The notes under the pieces: generated by a model
The model's database searches: none
Seen by the model: only the letters and a program-made list of their open reading frames with translations
What the model was told of the DNA's origin: nothing
Program-made: the position numbers and the translations under genes
In this document: in pieces, positions 40,217-51,423 of the stretch
Layout of the letters: every line of letters begins with the position of its first letter
Position numbering within the stretch: the first letter of the stretch is position 1
Source: Isoetes taiwanensis
Lineage: Eukaryota > Streptophyta > Lycopodiopsida > Isoetales > Isoetaceae
DNA length: 64,000 bases
Reading direction: 5' to 3'
NCBI GenBank assembly: GCA_021234155.1
Contig: JAJEKV010000131.1
Location: 684,001-748,000, forward strand

Positions 40217-41230
40217 TTACTTCCGATGCTTTGGCTTGCAAGTTGCCTTATTTGAACTTGACTCTTCAATAGGACGTCGATTTGTCAAGAACATTAATGC
40301 GGCAGCACTCTTCTCCATAACCGTGTACCTCTCCTCAGTTGAAGACCATTGCTTACCTGCAAACACTATAGTGTGTTTATCTTGCAAAATGGCTAAGCCT
40401 ATGGATGTCTTGGTAACAATTATGTATACTTCAAAGGGCATGTTTAAATCTAGAGCTTTCAAGAGAGTGGCTTCACATATAGATGGGATGAGAAAGTCAA
40501 TGCCTTCTTGGCATTTTGATGTCTATGTAACAAGAATGAACTTGCTTTCAGACTTGGTAAATTTGCCTACTCTTGTCAACTTAGAGACTTGACTAATAAT
40601 GTGAGCAAGGTTAGAAGTGTACATCCTATAAAAACTAGGCATGCCAATAAAACTTTTGACTTGTTTCATTGTGAGGGGGTACTAACAATTTAAGTGCTTC
40701 AATATTGTCTTGAGTTATTTGAATTTCATTGTTGGAGACTTCATGTCCCAACATCTGTCCCTTGGATGCAAAGAAGATACACTTCTTGGAATTAAGATTT
40801 ACTCCATAATTTTTGCACAAGGGGCATACCTCTGCAAGCAATTCTATATTAGTAGGACAAGATCCCAAATGCAAATCATCTAAGAACACTCTTTTGTTGA
40901 CATAAAGCATTCTCTTCATTGAATAGGTGCCCAAGGAGTTATAAACGAAGTCTTGGGCTGATCTTCTTCCTTGATGCTAATCTGGTTAAAACATGGAAAA
41001 CTTTTCGAGAATGAATACATGTCCTTACTGCTTTAGGTATCGAGAATCTCTTCTAGAAAGGGCAAAGGTTATCAGTTCTTTATGGTGGCTTTGTTAACAT
41101 CTCTATAGTCTATGCGGATCCTCAATGCTCCACTCTTCTTCTGCATAGGTACAAATATAAGACACCCATTCAGGCTTGATGATCCAATGATGATACTTGC
41201 ATCCAACATCTTATGCAATTCTTCCTAGTC
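40217..41230 (-). mobile_element. Ty3/gypsy pol fragment, copy B
   Basis: Equivalent of 7,930-8,940, with the RT thumb ORF at 40,934-40,635 and the RNase H ORF at 40,462-40,217. The RNase H ORF is identical in protein sequence to copy A. It is the same dead fragment, without LTRs, gag or integrase. Confidence 0.85.
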
Positions 41231-41939
41231 CCATTAATGAAGCATTAATTGTTTTAAAAAGAATGCCTTTTTTTTTTTTGGTTTGTTATGAGAGATTATG
41301 TTTTTTAATTAAAAAAAAAATTTCAAAAAAAACGATTGGCAAGTTCACAAGTAACATATAAACCATCAAATATATCACAAATCCCATAACACCAAAATAA
41401 AAGTTTTTTTTTTATCTGAAGAATATCCACAATAACATCATCTTTTTAACATCTTCATAAAAGCTTACTACACTCACGATGATGCGGGACAAAGGATATA
41501 ACGAGAATAATAATGTAGAGACAAAGAATGAAGCAATAGGGTGCGAAACCTTCCAAATTTGCCTGGAAATTTGATGTTTCTGACCAGAAAACTTAAACCA
41601 AATATGAGCATATCATAGATCATCACCAAAATCTAAACACTTAAATTAGAGTCCAAATCAAAAGTTATGATTAAAAATATATTACTATCAAATGCATCAA
41701 TGCACTTTGCAAAAGATATGTGTATTAAAAGTACCAAAGCGGTACCTATCTTTATAGATCTCGAGCAAATCATATTCCAATGGAAAGCTCTCTACATAAC
41801 ATTGAAAAAACTCAAGATGTCTGAATCGACTTACGTAGCTCAAGTTATGAATGTAGAGACATCTTCTAATCCGTCCAAAAGTTTACTGTTTTCGCCTAGA
41901 AAATTTAATCAAATATGCATATATCATTATCGAGAATGA
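41231..41939. other. AT-rich spacer, copy B
   Basis: Equivalent of 8,941-9,659. Homopolymer lengths differ from copy A. No coding signal is seen. Confidence 0.5.
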
Positions 41940-44900
41940 TCCCTTTTTTTTTAATTGAAGGCTACTATATATATTTAAAAGGGATTTACAAAAACTTCTT
42001 TTTCAAGGGGAAGGAATCCTAAAAAAAAGGAGATCCATAAACATCAGTTTTAGAAAATAGGGATCATCCTAAAACTTGTTTATATTAGGACAAACTAAAT
42101 ATTAAAAATATCTACATTTGAAAAAAAGTTTACGTCATCGGAATAGATAGATTGTTGGTGATAGGATCTCGGTGATAGTTCTGGTTTTCCTTGCCTTTCC
42201 CTTCGTCTTCGTGGAATATGCGGTAGATGCACATGCATGCTTTTGCCTTAGCCATGTTGAACCGGCCCCTTTGTCCTTTAGCTTGGCAAATTAGCTCTCT
42301 CCTTATATTGTAATTACGATCCACGGCGGCATCCCCTTGACATCTCTCCATGTGCTCGAGAACAGCTGCTCCAAATATCTTGATCCATTCGTTGTTAGCA
42401 TTCGGGTCCATCTTCCTCCACTTGAGTTTTGCACCCGCGAAATAGAGTACGCAATAATGAAGTCATCCATTAATCTCTTGAATCCACTTAACATCAAATT
42501 GGAACTGTTTGATTATTCCTTGGGAGGAACAATTTCACCATTAAAGATGAAAGAATTCTGCCCTTCCATATCCTCGAGAGGAGGACAAAGATTCTCAATC
42601 CTTGGGGTTCTACGGCATGAAAAAATCCTTCTCACTTAGATGAATGAGATCATATCCCGGGAATTTCGAGGCAAGCTCTAAAATCCCTCGACCAAAGGCA
42701 ACCTCTAAAAAGATGATTTTCATCCTCCTTTGCTCCAAGGCATCTTTCCACGGATATAAGAGTTGGCCATAGATAATTTATATCTTTTCGAGTTAGTAGC
42801 GGGGCTCTATGCCAAAGTTGCCGGATGAATGACTTAATCTTGGGTTAATGGGACTTTTCCACATGAAATTGATTCTTGATGCATCTTTAAAATTTGAACA
42901 TCCCATTTTTATATGAATAGTAACTCCTTCTCCCCTCATGAGATACTTATATGCCCTTCTGACATAGCCTTAACCTTCCTTTCCTTCATTTTAGCCAAGA
43001 GTTATCCTCATGAGTCGATAAATATTCATGATGGCATTAAGAACATTATCATAGAGGGTTAAGTGCACTCCTTCATTAACCAAGGTGGATGCGTCAAAGG
43101 TATAATTCCATTAGCATCAAAAGATCCCTTATAAAATGATTCCCTTACTCTTCCATAGCTTGGCTTGATCGGGGGAAAGTGGCGGGCCGAGGAGAGGTTA
43201 GGATTGTTTGGCGGGACATTTGGATTCGAGGAAGATGGTTTGATCCATGGAAAGCCCTTCTTTCCAAGTATACATTCCTTAATTTGATCCCAAGCCTTGA
43301 TCCACTTCTTGATAATACACGGAATGGATGTAGGGACCGATAAATGGAAAAAAGATAGAATGGGAAGCTCCATCTTTAAAGATCTCCACCCATAAGGATG
43401 GCATTTTCCAATATAATGCCTAATCAGGATGGAAATAGGGTGATGGAATTATAACAGGCCTTATAAAAGTACTTGGCAGCCAAGGCCATCCCTTGCTTCT
43501 CAATATTGGTTGTTCCCAGTCCTCCATTACTTTTAGATTTGCGGCATTCTTTCATTGAGGCCAGGATGCCGGCATCTCTGTTACGCCCAGGCAATAAATC
43601 TACCAATAATTCCACACGCAATTTGTTAGCAATCTTTTTGGAGCAAGAATAGCGAAAGATTGATACACATGAGAAGAAGAAATCATAAAATTAGCTATGA
43701 CTGCCCTTCCATTCTTAGAGAGATATTTAGAGTTCAGAGTGTCAACCTTTTTGTAGAATTTTTCAATTATACTTCCCCATAAATCTGAAGCATTGCTTCT
43801 GATTGCAAATGGGATCCCCAGGATCTTTGAGCTAGTGTTAGGAGAGTTATACTTACATCCCATGGTTACAGCCATCACCTCTCCCTTTCCTTGATCCCTT
43901 GCTTGAATTGCTGACTTGGCATGGTTTATTTTACATCCCGAAGCCTCACCAAATTCTCCAAGGATTCTCTGAACATTCATAATGGAGTTCTCATCCATAG
44001 ATATTAGGATAAAGGTATCATCTGCAAAATGCCCATTTAGAATTTGATCTGCCTGAGAATTCTCAGGAAGTCTCAGACCTTTAATAAGGTTAGTATTTTT
44101 AGCAACATCCAACCTACAATGGAGGGCTTCCATGATAATTAGAAACAAGAAAGGGGCAAGGGGGCAACCTTGTTTTACTCCTCTCTGAATTGTAAAGAAA
44201 GGGCTGCACTCACCATTAATGAGTACAGCTGATCTTGAGTTATACAAAATGGCCTCGAAGATTTGAATGCTTTCATTGCTGAAACCTAGGGCCCTGCAAC
44301 ATCTAAATAAGAAATTCCAACTTACTGTATCGAATGCCTTGGTGATGTCGAGTTTTAAGAGGGCCACATCCTGATTGGAGTCTTTTGCCCATTGGAGCCC
44401 CAAAATAGCTGTTACCACATTGTCTAAAATGAACCTATCTTTGAGGTAGGCTGATTGAGAACTACTTATAATAAGATCCAAAATGGTTTTAAGTCTCAAA
44501 GCAATAGCTCCTGAAATGATCTTATAGATAACATTAGAGAGAGAAATCGGCCTGTAATCCGAAAAGGTATTGGGAGATTCAATCTTAGGAATTAACGCAA
44601 TAAAACTGGTATTGATTCTTGCATCCAGGATCTTTCTCTCCCTAAACTCATTGGCTATTTTGGTTATGCAATCTCCAAGCAAGGGCCAAGTCTTCTTAAA
44701 AAATTCTGCTGGGAGGCCATCAGGGCCAGGGGTCTTCCCATTTTCCATATTCTTGACAACCTGCAAAAGCTCACTATTCAATTTAGTCAGATATGAGTTT
44801 TGATCATCATTGACCTTTTTATTTAGACAAATAAACTCTTCCATAACCATGGGAGTGGAGTCCGTGTTGGATCCCATAAGCTTCTTAAAATGGTTGACTG

Positions 44901-45425
44901 CAGCTTGTTTGAGGTCCTTGTCATCAGAAATTACATTATCATCCACCTTGACCTCATATATATGGTTCCTCTTGACTCTAAATCTGGCTTTGTTAAAAAA
45001 GTACTTAGAATTGCATCTCTCATCCTCCTTTAACTCTTTTATTTTGGCCTTTAATTTCCATCCTTTTGCAATCTTTATCTCTTCAATCTCAATTTGCTTT
45101 TTTATCTCCCCTTTTTGCTCATCACTTGCTGTAATAATACTTTGCCTTAAATTCTGAAGATGAGCTTTGTTTTGAATATAAATATTCTTGCCCCATTCTT
45201 TGAGCCAACATTTAATTTTTTTGGCCATATCTATCCACCAATACATCCATCCTGTACTTCCAGTAGGCATAGGATTTTCATTGATAATTTCCCCCAACTT
45301 AGTCATAAAATCATCATTATCCATCAGGCTAATGTTCATTTTGAAATAGGCTTTTTCTCTCTTATTAATTTTGCCCTCCCCAGAAAATGGTATCTCTTTG
45401 GGGATAATGATCAGGAGATAGTATA
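41940..45425 (-). mobile_element. LINE (L1-type) retrotransposon, copy B, 5' truncated
   Basis: The element lies on the minus strand. Its 5' end is cut inside the endonuclease: a DHYP remnant is visible near 45,400, one frame off the ORF. The RT follows at 45,339-43,600, and the C-terminal part continues in broken frames through 43,621-43,424 and 43,373-43,059 to a region near 42,530 matching the NSFIFNGEIVP end of copy A. A T run on the plus strand at about 41,944 may be the poly(A) tail. It abuts an oppositely oriented LINE at about 45,425, as in copy A. Confidence 0.88.
43600..45339 (-). CDS. LINE reverse transcriptase, long intact ORF (579 aa)
   Basis: This ORF copies LINE RNA into DNA at a nicked target. 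It opens after the endonuclease, with a linker rich in Lys/Glu. RT blocks follow in order: GKTPGPDGLPAEFF (about residue 201), SDYRPISLSNVIYKIIS (about 258), LLKLDITKAFDTVSW with the first catalytic Asp (about 335), RGVKQGCPLAPFLF (about 385), and HFADDTFILIS with the catalytic Asp pair (about 436). The thumb SKILGIPF follows. It ends at a stop 43,600 while homology continues, so the C-terminal zinc-knuckle part is cut off by a frameshift. The ATG at 45,339 (MNISLMDNDDF) is probably internal to the original ORF2, because similarity runs upstream of it. It is the longest intact ORF in the window. Confidence 0.93.
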   Translation of the reverse strand: MNISLMDNDDFMTKLGEIINENPMPTGSTGWMYWWIDMAKKIKCWLKEWGKNIYIQNKAHLQNLRQSIITASDEQKGEIKKQIEIEEIKIAKGWKLKAKIKELKEDERCNSKYFFNKARFRVKRNHIYEVKVDDNVISDDKDLKQAAVNHFKKLMGSNTDSTPMVMEEFICLNKKVNDDQNSYLTKLNSELLQVVKNMENGKTPGPDGLPAEFFKKTWPLLGDCITKIANEFRERKILDARINTSFIALIPKIESPNTFSDYRPISLSNVIYKIISGAIALRLKTILDLIISSSQSAYLKDRFILDNVVTAILGLQWAKDSNQDVALLKLDITKAFDTVSWNFLFRCCRALGFSNESIQIFEAILYNSRSAVLINGECSPFFTIQRGVKQGCPLAPFLFLIIMEALHCRLDVAKNTNLIKGLRLPENSQADQILNGHFADDTFILISMDENSIMNVQRILGEFGEASGCKINHAKSAIQARDQGKGEVMAVTMGCKYNSPNTSSKILGIPFAIRSNASDLWGSIIEKFYKKVDTLNSKYLSKNGRAVIANFMISSSHVYQSFAILAPKRLLTNCVWNYW

Positions 45426-47330
45426 GCCTTCAAGGTTGTAAACTCTGCTGCTACTATTCCACAAATTCTCCTTCCGGGTCTGATTACTCTTCAGGGGAGA
45501 GCCCTGCATTTGTCTTTCTGTTGGTAGAGGAGTTAGATCCGCGGTTACCCCTTGGCTCCATTGCTTTTTACAATAGTGGGGGAGGTGCTTTCACAATTAT
45601 TTTCTAGTCTTTGAGGATGATGTGATAAGGGGTCTTCCTATGGAAAATGGCTCTCAAGAAATTATTAATCGGTATCACGGATGATACCTTTCTATTTTTG
45701 AAGCAGGATCGATAATCTCAAAATGCAAAGCTTACGCCCGCTTGACACATTTTTTAGCCTCACGGAGTTTTGGTGGTTTGGCAAAAGTGTTACGCTTTGT
45801 GGACTCTAGATGATGAAGTCCCACCATGTGTTCTTGCTTACCCACAGAAGGTGTTGCCTCATGGGAAGGCAACCAAGCTTCTTGGTAACCCGGTGGGTAT
45901 TCATGTTTCAACCGATGCTTGGGATGTTATGTCGAGGGGTTCGCGGAGGCACCTTTTTTGGTGGGATCTGGCTAAGCTATCTATGCGGAAGGGTAGCAGT
46001 TGCTAAGCATGTCTTAAGCAACACACAAGTCTATAGAAACTACGCCATTCTTGCTTCTCACTCAAAGTTTGAGGAGATTGTGGGTGTTGTTAGAAACTTT
46101 AAGGGTGGAAATGAAGCGAGGGAGGTGGTGAAGGTTGCATGGTCTAAGTGTATAAAACATATAATTCTGCTGCTGGGGTTTGGGCATGGCGGATTTCCAT
46201 TTGCGATTGTAAGGTTATGATCTCAAAAATTCATTTGGCGGCTTCACCAGTAGGTAAGGATGATTCTCACGGGTTCACGGCTTATTACGAACTCTTACCT
46301 ATTGTATCCCTTTTGGTAAAGTCACACTCAAACTTTGTTCTTCCATGGGTTTATTTTATGAGTTGCGGCCTTATCATAATGCTTCTCCATTCTTAAAGGG
46401 ATTGTTAGATTCACGGCACCGCAGTCAAAACTTTATTTCACATGGATCCAAGCTGCTTGTATGCGAGTTATTTACACCTTGTTAGTGGATCCCTACGGTA
46501 GACAATCATCCACTTTGCTTTCACGGTGCACCCATTGACTCAAAGGCGTTGGAAAAGTGCTTGGAATCTTAACTATTGCAGCATGGTATGACTCGAGGAG
46601 CCGATTCTTGACATGGGGGCTTTTGATTAAAGTTTCTATTGGGGTGATGGGATAGAGTTCTTTGGCAAAAAGTTGCTGATTTTCTCTGACCTATTACGCC
46701 ACACCAAGAAGATATTTTGGTATGGGTTTGTCATGAAGAAATTAAGGAGTGCAAACTTGTGAACTCTATGTATCGGTTGTTGCTTGATCACGATATTCTT
46801 CCTCCGTCTAATAAGTGGTCTCTTCAACTTCCTCCTCTTCAATGGCGAAGGTGTGGTCTTGGGCATGGGACAAGCTACTTCATCCTAAAGTGGCGTTCTT
46901 TGGTGGTGATTCTTCATAGGTGTCTGGGCGGGTTAATGTGCTTGTCCATAAGTTTAACCCTAGAATATCAAATCGATTAATCCGGTATGCAATGGCGTGG
47001 ATCTGAGACCATTGAGCATTGCTTTTTCATGTGAACACCTTAAAGCCGGTATGGGACTGGTTGTTTTCCCTTTTTTCGGGCTTCACTAACAAGTCAACAA
47101 GCTGCTTTTGGCAATTTACCCAAATGCACGGGCCGAGTTACAAGGCGGGCTTTTTCATCTAGCGCAAGGATGGTTTGCTTTGGACTATCTGGAAAAAGCG
47201 AAGATTGGTAATCTTCAAAGGTCTACACTAGATGCGGATAGGCTCTAGTGCGTTAGTATCAATCGAGCGCTTGGTACAACATGGACTATAATCCACCATG
47301 TTGGGTGAGTGAGGGTTCTCAAAAAAAAAG
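45426..47330 (+). mobile_element. Second LINE fragment, opposite strand, copy B
   Basis: Equivalent of 13,136-15,050. GYPLAPLLFTIVGEVLSQLF (45,540-45,600) is the corrupted GCPLAP block. The active site is read near 45,690 (DDTFLF), then VPPCVLAYPQKVLPHGKA (about 45,820) and EDILVWVCHEEIKECKLVNS (about 46,705). The zf-RVT-like part has RGSETIEHCFFM (about 47,000). The ORF is broken by several frameshifts. It is 5' truncated, and a possible A-rich tail lies at 47,321-47,334. Confidence 0.8.
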
Positions 47331-50300
47331 AAAACACATTCAACTTGTTTAGGGGTAAACAAATGGTTCATTCATCTCTCCAAATTTTGTGTTGAATCAA
47401 TTTGGTAGAAACACGAAGGATGTGATCTCATGGTTTGATTTACGCCTCTATAAACAACTTTGAACCATTTTGCCCTCAAGATGGTTACATGAAATGAACG
47501 AAGTCAACATCAATAATATCGATAATTTGCCCAACATAATTAAGGTCCTTGGGTAATAGGTTGTCGATCCGTTGACTGGCTTGACTTTTTTGTTCAAATT
47601 GAGAAGCAATTCCCGCGATTAGTACCAAAAGCGACCTTCAATGGACCTCTATAGTCGAAGATGGTTTCCATAAGCCCACATTGAATTGTGAAAACGAGCC
47701 TGCATTTTAGAAGGATACTAGAAATGAATCAAGTGTATATAACATACATTGACAATAAATAGAAAATTATACCTTTTTAACACATCCTTGGAAGTGCAAT
47801 GTTGAAGTCATCCTTTGGAACATCCTCTCCTTTATCTCGTGCATCTTCCGTTGCTTCAAGCAACCAATCACGAGTCATATCCTCAGGCAATTCTTCCAAA
47901 GACTCTGGATATAGAATATGTTTTCGGCCATGATGTATACTATTATGTGCAAATTCTCTTCTGGCTGCTTCTCTTTCTTCTTTAGCATGTTTATATCTCT
48001 CCCTCCATATTTCAAGACTTTCAGTATTACGTATTACAAACTTAGTTATTTCTTCAAACATTTCCTCATTCAATTTGCGAAGCACTCCATAACCTTGTAA
48101 TTCCTTATCCTTCTTGTCATTCCAAACCTTTGGGGCATCTACGTATTATTGAAAGTGTGGCTTCATTTGGAAAGAACAATGTTTCATGAAGCAAATGACC
48201 CTCGGCCATAGGCCCCTCAGTCCAGCCATTTGCGAATGTAACCTTTCAAAACTTTCATGTTTTGTTCTAGAAAGAACATCCACCAACTTGGAGCTGGTCC
48301 AACAAATCGAATCTCTTCTGGTAGATGAATCAATAAGTGTACTTGAAGGTCAAAAAAACTTGTAGAGAGCTCTCGCTCCATCATGCACGGTAGTTCAGCT
48401 ATCTCAACCTCCATTCTTGAAATATCGTTAAGCTAATCTCTTTCATTGAGACCCATCTACGTACAAACTTGCTATTTGTTAACAACATAATTGAAAATAT
48501 ACCACTAAAAGTGTTTTGTGTCATACCTTGCAAACTTTCCAAGTCGAGTATGTAATAGCACGAATGTTACTTGTAAGACAATTCTCAATTGCACATGGAA
48601 GAATATGCTAGGAATGAAACAAAAACACATAATTAAAAAACATGCATAAGATATTTAATACAAAATCAATACACTGTATGAATTCATGCCAATCATGGGA
48701 CTTCAACAGCTTTAGGTCACCATCTTTTTGAAGGCTTTCACTGAGTGAAGCACTATAGCCCGATGGGTCGCATTTTGGATAGAATATTGGTTACTTGTAA
48801 CTTCACCGGATTTGCTTAGAACCCAAGGTGCACAGGGCAACCTAATGGCTTTGCCTCCTCTTCAATAGGCCACAAAGTGCATTATATTACAATCCACAGC
48901 AAATCCCTTTTGGCTTAACTTCTCCCAATCCCTGTCAAATGTTTTGAGGCGATTGCCCAACATTCTTGAAGATATGCATGGGATCTAGTAGGCGATCAAG
49001 TTTTAGTTCTTTCAATACTCAAAGGCGGTAAAAATTTGATAAATGTTTCATGCACGGTGGTGGTATGACCTCATCATCATTCAATGCACCTTGTGACTCA
49101 CGAGCTATATTCCATATTTCTAACCAATCTTTGGGTGTCATGCATTGCTCGGTTGCATGTTAAAATTTATTTGCTCCTAAGGAGCATGTTGGGGGTTGGC
49201 TAGATGGTAGGTACATCTTTTTGTGTCCACAATATATTTGCTTGTTAAGGTGTTTGGGCGGTAGCAACTCAAAGAAGTCTCACATGATAGGCAACCATTC
49301 ATTCCACTTGTTTGCAAGCCTATAATTAGATAATGGGTTAGAAATTTTTGCATGCCATAAAAAGAGCATCGGTATTTTAGCATATATATATACGAAGCAA
49401 CACCCAAAACCGGGATAATCGTGTGTCATTGAAGCAACATATAGCATATATAAAGTGGTGATGTGGCGTCCTTATAATGTCATACATTTGGATGCCTTTC
49501 CATAAGATCTCTAACTCTTCTATGAGTGGCTCCATGTACACATCCATGTTCTTTACTTGATGCTTCCTGGTAATAATATATATCATAAAGGTTTTTGAAA
49601 ATGAGATATTGAAATTTAATAATGCGCAAACCCGGAACAACAAGTGCCAACATCAAATGTCCAGCTTTGATTGCCATCCATGGTGGAATGTTGTAGTTGA
49701 TCACAACTATAGGCCACACTATATTTTGATGACAATGTTCCAAATGGACAAATCCCATCCATTCAATAGCGGGGATGTAAATTCGTGGTTCATCCTTAAA
49801 TACCTACCACTTATCTTCTATATGTTTTGTAAAAGCTTGCATCCATTTTGGGGGATTCTTAAAACTCCATCATTACTTCGATGTGTCACATGAAAATCCA
49901 TTAATGCTGACAAAGATGGAGAACGAAACATGTATTGCAAACGGGGAATAATGGGTAGATGTCGCAAAACTTTTCTAGGAATAGTTTTCTTCTTCATATC
50001 CATATAGCGTGGCTCCTTGCATTTTGGGCACTCATGTAATGTTGCATATGCATTACGGTACAACACACACAATCATTTGGGCAAGCATGAATGCAATGAT
50101 ATTCCAACCCTAATGCACACAAGATTTCCCTTGCTTCTCTTCTTGATTTGGGAAGACAATGACCAGCACGTAGTATTTTACTTAGCAAGCTACTCAAAAA
50201 AAAAAAGAAGTTGATGTCATCATCTACAAGTGGTAAATGGTTTCATAAGAAAATAATTTATTCAAACAAACAACATACCTAAGTAGCTCGATACCTTTAT

Positions 50301-50580
50301 TATTACTCCATGCAAATTTGTGTTGAAGATTCAGAATTAGCAAGCATGTTGCAAGGCGTGACATTCTAGCCCCAGGATATAGTGGTTTACCTACCTCATC
50401 TTTAAGAATACTTGCATCTTCTTTATCATCTTCAATATTGGTCTCTTGATTGGCATCACGATTCTCTCCATCTATAATAGGATAATAGTTATCAATAGCT
50501 TCAATTAGACCCGGTCTCGGGATTTCACTTCACAATTGGGGCGTTGGTTGGGAGCTTGATGTAGACTCTCCATTAAAGCT
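47290..50580 (-). pseudogene. CACTA (En/Spm) TNP2-like transposase, copy B
   Basis: Equivalent of 15,009-18,283. Recognisable exons are 50,580-50,285 (acidic, then LYPGARMSRLATCL), 50,197-49,818 (IHACPNDCV and CPKCKEPRY), 49,758-49,480 (YNIPPWMAIK block, then the DVYMEPLIEEL block in another frame), 49,360-48,700, 48,414-48,217 (HLLIHLPEEI, GPAPSWWMFF) and 48,085-47,777. The DUF4216-like end (47,700-47,330) is frameshifted. Insertions near 50,060 and 49,830 break frames that are open in copy A. The YNIPPW frame break is shared with copy A. Confidence 0.82.
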
Positions 50581-50849
50581 GCAATTATTAGCATATTAGT
50601 GCAATATTTGGTCATATAGATATTCAATTGTCTAAAAGGAAGAATCATCATGCAAAATACTATGCAATTACAAAGTCACATTACCGCAGCTTAATAGTAG
50701 TTGTTTTGCAAAGTTAATCAAATTAAGTAGTGCATAATAAATAGTAGCGGACTACATAAATAGAAAATAAGAATAAAACTTATAAATTAATCGTAATCTA
50801 TTTCTTTAAAGTCACAAAGATTTTTTCACACGGCTTTTTTTATTGGCCT

Positions 50850-51423
50850 CCCTAATTGAACAACGAGAGCTCCCCGATCTAGCTCCCTTCGTCTTCGAGT
50901 TGGTATGGGTCACCAAAAATTATAGTCAACAAATATCTCATCCCCCGGCCTCAAATTCTTAATAGCACAAACCCGCACATAAAATCCAACATGTCCATCT
51001 ATATGATCCGAATCATGTATGTCCGTCTCCTCAAAGATAGCATTAGACAACTCCAAATGACCATGTAGGCTATCAATAAGACCGACAATATTTCCATGAG
51101 CAGCTAGGGCGACCATCAATATAAATCTTATCACCTATCGACACATCTTCTCCACGTTCCTTTTGCTTAGTCAGCGTGCACCAATTCTTTACTAGACCAT
51201 ACATAGACATGCTGGGCATGAATGATGCTAATCTTAACCAAACACCCCAACTATATTCGGGCCCTCCATATGCCATTAGGGTTGTTGGATTTTCAAGACT
51301 ACCACAGACACTTTCTAGTATATATCCCGGGGGGTGCACCTCTATATATGGACAGATGGCATCTGCGTTCGAGGGGTCATAGAAAAACCCCTGTATACGG
51401 CTTTTTGGAGTAGAAAAACCCAT
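50850..51423 (-). pseudogene. SET-domain-like coding segment, copy B
   Basis: This is the better preserved copy. On the minus strand 51,423-51,073 reads YIEVHPPGYILESVCGSLEN, then MAYGGPEYSWGVW and GEDVSIGDKIYIDGRPS. After a frame change, 51,134-50,910 reads HGNIVGLIDS, then AIKNLRPGDEIFVDYNFW. The last block matches the DY end of SET domains, and GN-x-x-x-x-I-x-S matches the AdoMet-binding pseudoknot motif. There is no pre-SET or Cys-rich post-SET. It is on the transposase strand and within the same block, so it may be cargo or part of the transposon coding capacity. Confidence 0.6.
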
